Shown: in pieces, positions 5,265-7,700 of the stretch
Position numbering within the stretch: the first letter of the stretch is position 1
Layout: each line of letters starts with the position of its first letter
Assembly: GCA_937899295.1 (NCBI GenBank)
Contig: CALBPO010000170.1
Coordinates: 1-7,700 of the forward strand
Direction of reading: 5' to 3'
Source: an uncultured Opitutia bacterium
Lineage (GTDB): Bacteria; Verrucomicrobiota; Verrucomicrobiia; Opitutales; Coraliomargaritaceae
Length of the DNA stretch: 7,700 bases
Program-made: the position numbers and the translations under genes
The notes under the pieces: generated by a model
The model's input: the letters and a program-made list of their open reading frames with translations, nothing else
Told to the model about the DNA's origin: nothing
The model's database searches: none

Positions 5265-6824
5265 TCAAGTTTTTGAGGGCGTACGACAAGCGGACACGCT
5301 ACGAATTTCATTTGCAGCTTTGGTGATACCGCTGCGATCACCCTCATTCAATCGATCCAAGTTGCGGAGCTGAAGTCCCATGCGATGATTTGATTTGAGA
5401 GTGTCTTGGTGTCTTATCAAATAATCCCAGTAGAGCGTAGTAAAGGGGCAGGCGTTTTCTCCAGTCTTTTCTTTCGGATTTTTGGGGCAATTTTTGCAGT
5501 AATTGCTCATCTTATTAATGTAGTTGCCCGTGGCGATATAGGGCTTTGAGGCCATGAGTCCACCGTCGGCGTATTGCGACATACCTAGAGTGTTAGGGAG
5601 CTCGACCCACTCAACGGCATCAACATACACAGCGAGATACCACTCGTGCAACTTCTTCGGGTCCACGCCTAGTAGGAGCGCGTAGAGCCCAGTGACCATA
5701 AGCCGCTGGATGTGGTGCGCGTAGCCGTGCTCCAGCGTTTGCCCGACGGATTGTTTGAGACATTCGAGATCCGTATCGCCAGTCCAGTAGAAGTCGGGCA
5801 AGGGTTCCTGCGCGTCCATCGCATTGCGGTCGATGTATTCAGGCATATGCATCCAATAGATACCGCGCACGTATTCACGCCATCCGAGAATTTGGCGAAT
5901 GAAGCCCTCAACCGCAGCAAGCGGGGCATGACCGTCTTCGTAGGCTTTTTCAGCGGCAGCCACAGCGTCGCGAGGATCGAGTAGCTTTAAGTTGAGCGAC
6001 GTACTGATCAGCGAATGGTAGAGCCAGGGCTCATCAGTCCACATGGCGTCTTGATACTTACCAAATACGGCTAGCCGATTGTGGATGAAATTACTCAGTG
6101 CTTTTTGTGCCTCTTCTGGAGTCACAGGCCAAGCAAAAGAGTCGAGCGAACCTGGGTGATCGGCGAAGCGCTCGTTGACGAGATCGAGCACTTCACGGGT
6201 GAGCACGTCTGGCCTAAAACCAAGGCCAGTGTTAGGCCCTTCGGGTCCACCCTTGCTGAAGCTGCCCCGGTTTTCCTTATCGTAGTTCCAGTCGCCGCCA
6301 GTCGGCTTGCCGTCTTCCATTAAAACGTCGAAGCGTTTACGAAGCTCACGGTAGAAGAACTCCATGCGGAGAGACTTGCGGCCTTTGGCGTGTTCTTCGA
6401 AGTCCTTGACGTTGGTGTAAAAGTGTCGGTCATCACGTACTTCCAGTGGCACTTCTTCGTCGCGGCAAACTTTTTTCAAACCTTGAAGCACACGCCATTC
6501 GCCGGGCTGGGTAACGATGACTTTTTCTGGGCTCAAGGCACGAAGGTCGATACCGAGCCGATTAGAGAGTTTATCCGACTCTTTGCCATCATCTAGCTGC
6601 GTATATTCCACCCGGATGTCCTCCGACAGTAGCGCGTCTCTAAAGTGGCGCATACCTGAAAGGAAGATCGCGATACGCTGCTTGTGAGACCAGACGTGCT
6701 TCGACTCGTCATCGACCTCAGCCATCCATATGGCATCCTGAGTGGAATCAAAGTCGTCGAAAGCAGCAGCATCTCGATTGAGTTGATCGCCAAAAATGAC
6801 AATGAGGTGGCGTGGTGATTTCAT
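5265..6824 (-). CDS. Iron-sulfur bacterial cryptochrome / (6-4) photolyase (FeS-BCP)
   Basis: This 519-residue protein is a complete member of the FeS-BCP (COG3046, CryPro) family. The N-terminal Rossmann domain (about 1-135) begins with LIVIFGDQLN, as in relatives that bind a lumazine-type antenna. The alpha-helical FAD domain follows. Four cysteines at 355, 443, 446 and 459 match the [4Fe-4S] ligands of Agrobacterium PhrB (as I recall, 350, 438, 441, 454), with identical spacing. A paired histidine at 370-371 (YAHH) matches the catalytic histidine region. The expected activity is light-driven repair of (6-4) photoproducts, although some relatives act as photoreceptors. The ATG is 24 bp after the upstream photolyase stop; no clear Shine-Dalgarno sequence precedes it. 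The C-terminal tail (about 505-519) looks like a non-conserved extension. No FAD-domain defect is evident. Confidence 0.93.
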   Translation of the reverse strand: MKSPRHLIVIFGDQLNRDAAAFDDFDSTQDAIWMAEVDDESKHVWSHKQRIAIFLSGMRHFRDALLSEDIRVEYTQLDDGKESDKLSNRLGIDLRALSPEKVIVTQPGEWRVLQGLKKVCRDEEVPLEVRDDRHFYTNVKDFEEHAKGRKSLRMEFFYRELRKRFDVLMEDGKPTGGDWNYDKENRGSFSKGGPEGPNTGLGFRPDVLTREVLDLVNERFADHPGSLDSFAWPVTPEEAQKALSNFIHNRLAVFGKYQDAMWTDEPWLYHSLISTSLNLKLLDPRDAVAAAEKAYEDGHAPLAAVEGFIRQILGWREYVRGIYWMHMPEYIDRNAMDAQEPLPDFYWTGDTDLECLKQSVGQTLEHGYAHHIQRLMVTGLYALLLGVDPKKLHEWYLAVYVDAVEWVELPNTLGMSQYADGGLMASKPYIATGNYINKMSNYCKNCPKNPKEKTGENACPFTTLYWDYLIRHQDTLKSNHRMGLQLRNLDRLNEGDRSGITKAANEIRSVSACRTPSKT

Positions 6825-6848
6825 TATTAATGAATGTTGGAGTTTCGC

Positions 6849-7700
6849 CTAGGATTTAAATTGCTCCAATGCAGCGAGTGCCCTTTCGCGACCTTCCTTA
6901 TGATCGATGATTGGTTTGGGATAGTCTTTGCCCAGCTCGACGCCTGCATATTCGAGAATGCCTGCGGGTGCCTCCCATGGTTCGTGGATAAATTTGCTAG
7001 GTAACTTAGCAATCTCAGGCACCCATTTTTTAACGTATTCACCCTCAGCGTCGAACTTCTTACCCTGAGTGATTGGATTAAATACACGGAAATAAGGCGC
7101 AGCGTCGGCACCACAGCCAGCGCTCCATTGCCAGCCGAGGGTATTACTGGCCAGATCGGCATCGACTAGCGTATCCCAAAACCAACTAGCTCCTTCGCGC
7201 CAATCTTGCAGCAGATGCTTTACGAGGAGAGATGAAACGACCATACGAACGCGATTGTGCATCCACCCCGTGGCATAGAGCTGACGCATGCCCGCATCGA
7301 CAATAGGGTAACCTGTCTGACCGCGCTGCCAGCGCTTGAGGGCATTCGAATCGGGCTGCCAAGGGAAATCGGTATACTTTTCGTGGAGCGGCGCAGCAGG
7401 CGTTTTCGGAAAGTGATAAAGCACGTTGTAAGCAAACTCGCGCCAATAAATTTCCTTAGCATAAACCTGTGGTCCCTCTTTGCCGAGGTCGTGATTAGCC
7501 TTGAGTGCGTGCATGACTTGGCGCGGGCCGATCAAGCCCCAATGCAAATAAGGCGAGAGGCTCGATGTGCCGTCTTCGCTTGGGATGTCACGCGCCTGGT
7601 TGTAGCCTTCGACTGGTTGGTTGAGGAATTTTTCCAACCTCTCTTGAGCGGCTGCCTCACTCACTCCCCAGTATAGGTCAAATTCACAATGCCACTCCTT
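6849..7700 (-). CDS. phrB: CPD-type deoxyribodipyrimidine photolyase, C-terminal 283 residues (5' end outside window)
   Basis: The frame is open from the window edge to a TAG at 6851-6849. A GTG at 7664 is not the start: the 12 codons before it already match the family (the YWG-x-SE segment). This part contains the flavin-binding helical domain. The signatures are SSLSPYLHWG, EIYWREF, GYPIVDAGMRQL, GWMHNRVRM, DWREG, GWQW and DAAPYFRVFNP. Counting from the first in-window residue, the tryptophans at 114, 167 and 190 fit the E. coli electron-transfer triad (W306, W359, W382) with exactly equal spacing. N186 aligns with the flavin-contacting N378. About 190 residues, holding the antenna domain, are missing. 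The enzyme should use blue light to split cyclobutane pyrimidine dimers. The TLGWQW and AGCGADAA variants could also indicate a class III-like branch. It is the first visible gene of the four-gene minus-strand cluster. Confidence 0.93.
   Translation of the reverse strand, partial: KEWHCEFDLYWGVSEAAAQERLEKFLNQPVEGYNQARDIPSEDGTSSLSPYLHWGLIGPRQVMHALKANHDLGKEGPQVYAKEIYWREFAYNVLYHFPKTPAAPLHEKYTDFPWQPDSNALKRWQRGQTGYPIVDAGMRQLYATGWMHNRVRMVVSSLLVKHLLQDWREGASWFWDTLVDADLASNTLGWQWSAGCGADAAPYFRVFNPITQGKKFDAEGEYVKKWVPEIAKLPSKFIHEPWEAPAGILEYAGVELGKDYPKPIIDHKEGRERALAALEQFKS

Noticed and set aside
7257..7676. 139-codon plus-strand open frame opposite the photolyase gene
   Set aside because: It is an antisense shadow of a strongly conserved photolyase coding region and has no family resemblance.

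Overview
This window looks like an ordinary bacterial chromosome segment from a Gram-negative organism. The best guess is Verrucomicrobiota (Opitutae/Coraliomargarita-like). That guess rests on the style of the AsmA-like protein and general sequence character, not on a marker gene, so it is tentative. No mobile element, tRNA, rRNA or CRISPR array is visible.

Layout: (1) Positions 2-1948, + strand: the 3' part of a large AsmA-like envelope protein gene that starts before the window. (2) Positions 1949-2261: an AT-rich control region without a gene. It holds a possible terminator, a perfect 13-bp AT-rich inverted repeat, three exact copies of TTATTCACA (a match to the DnaA-box consensus), a 19-bp palindrome, and directly after it a -35/-10 promoter pointing right. 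(3) About 2262-3310, + strand: roughly 1.05 kb with no credible protein but dense RNA-like folding. It has nested hairpins, UUCG and GNRA-type tetraloops, a three-way junction, a possible long-range closing helix and a strong intrinsic terminator. I read it as a giant structured non-coding RNA of unknown class, the most notable item here. (4) Positions 3328-7700, - strand: four closely spaced genes transcribed toward the RNA. In transcription order they are a CPD-type photolyase (N-terminus outside the window), an iron-sulfur bacterial cryptochrome/(6-4) photolyase, a TIGR01777-type SDR epimerase-like protein, and a renalase-like FAD/NAD oxidoreductase.

The four minus-strand genes are probably one photorepair operon. 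The two photolyases would cover the two main UV lesions (cyclobutane dimers and 6-4 photoproducts), and the two Rossmann-fold oxidoreductase-like proteins are familiar companions of photolyase genes with poorly defined roles. The operon and the large RNA converge on one strong hairpin at 3272-3307, which could terminate transcription in both directions.

The giant RNA has its own promoter, apparent operator and terminator, and I could not match it to RNase P RNA, tmRNA, 6S, SRP RNA, group I/II introns or rRNA by eye. It may belong to a known giant class (GOLLD, ROOL, OLE, HEARO) whose consensus I cannot test here, or it may be undescribed.
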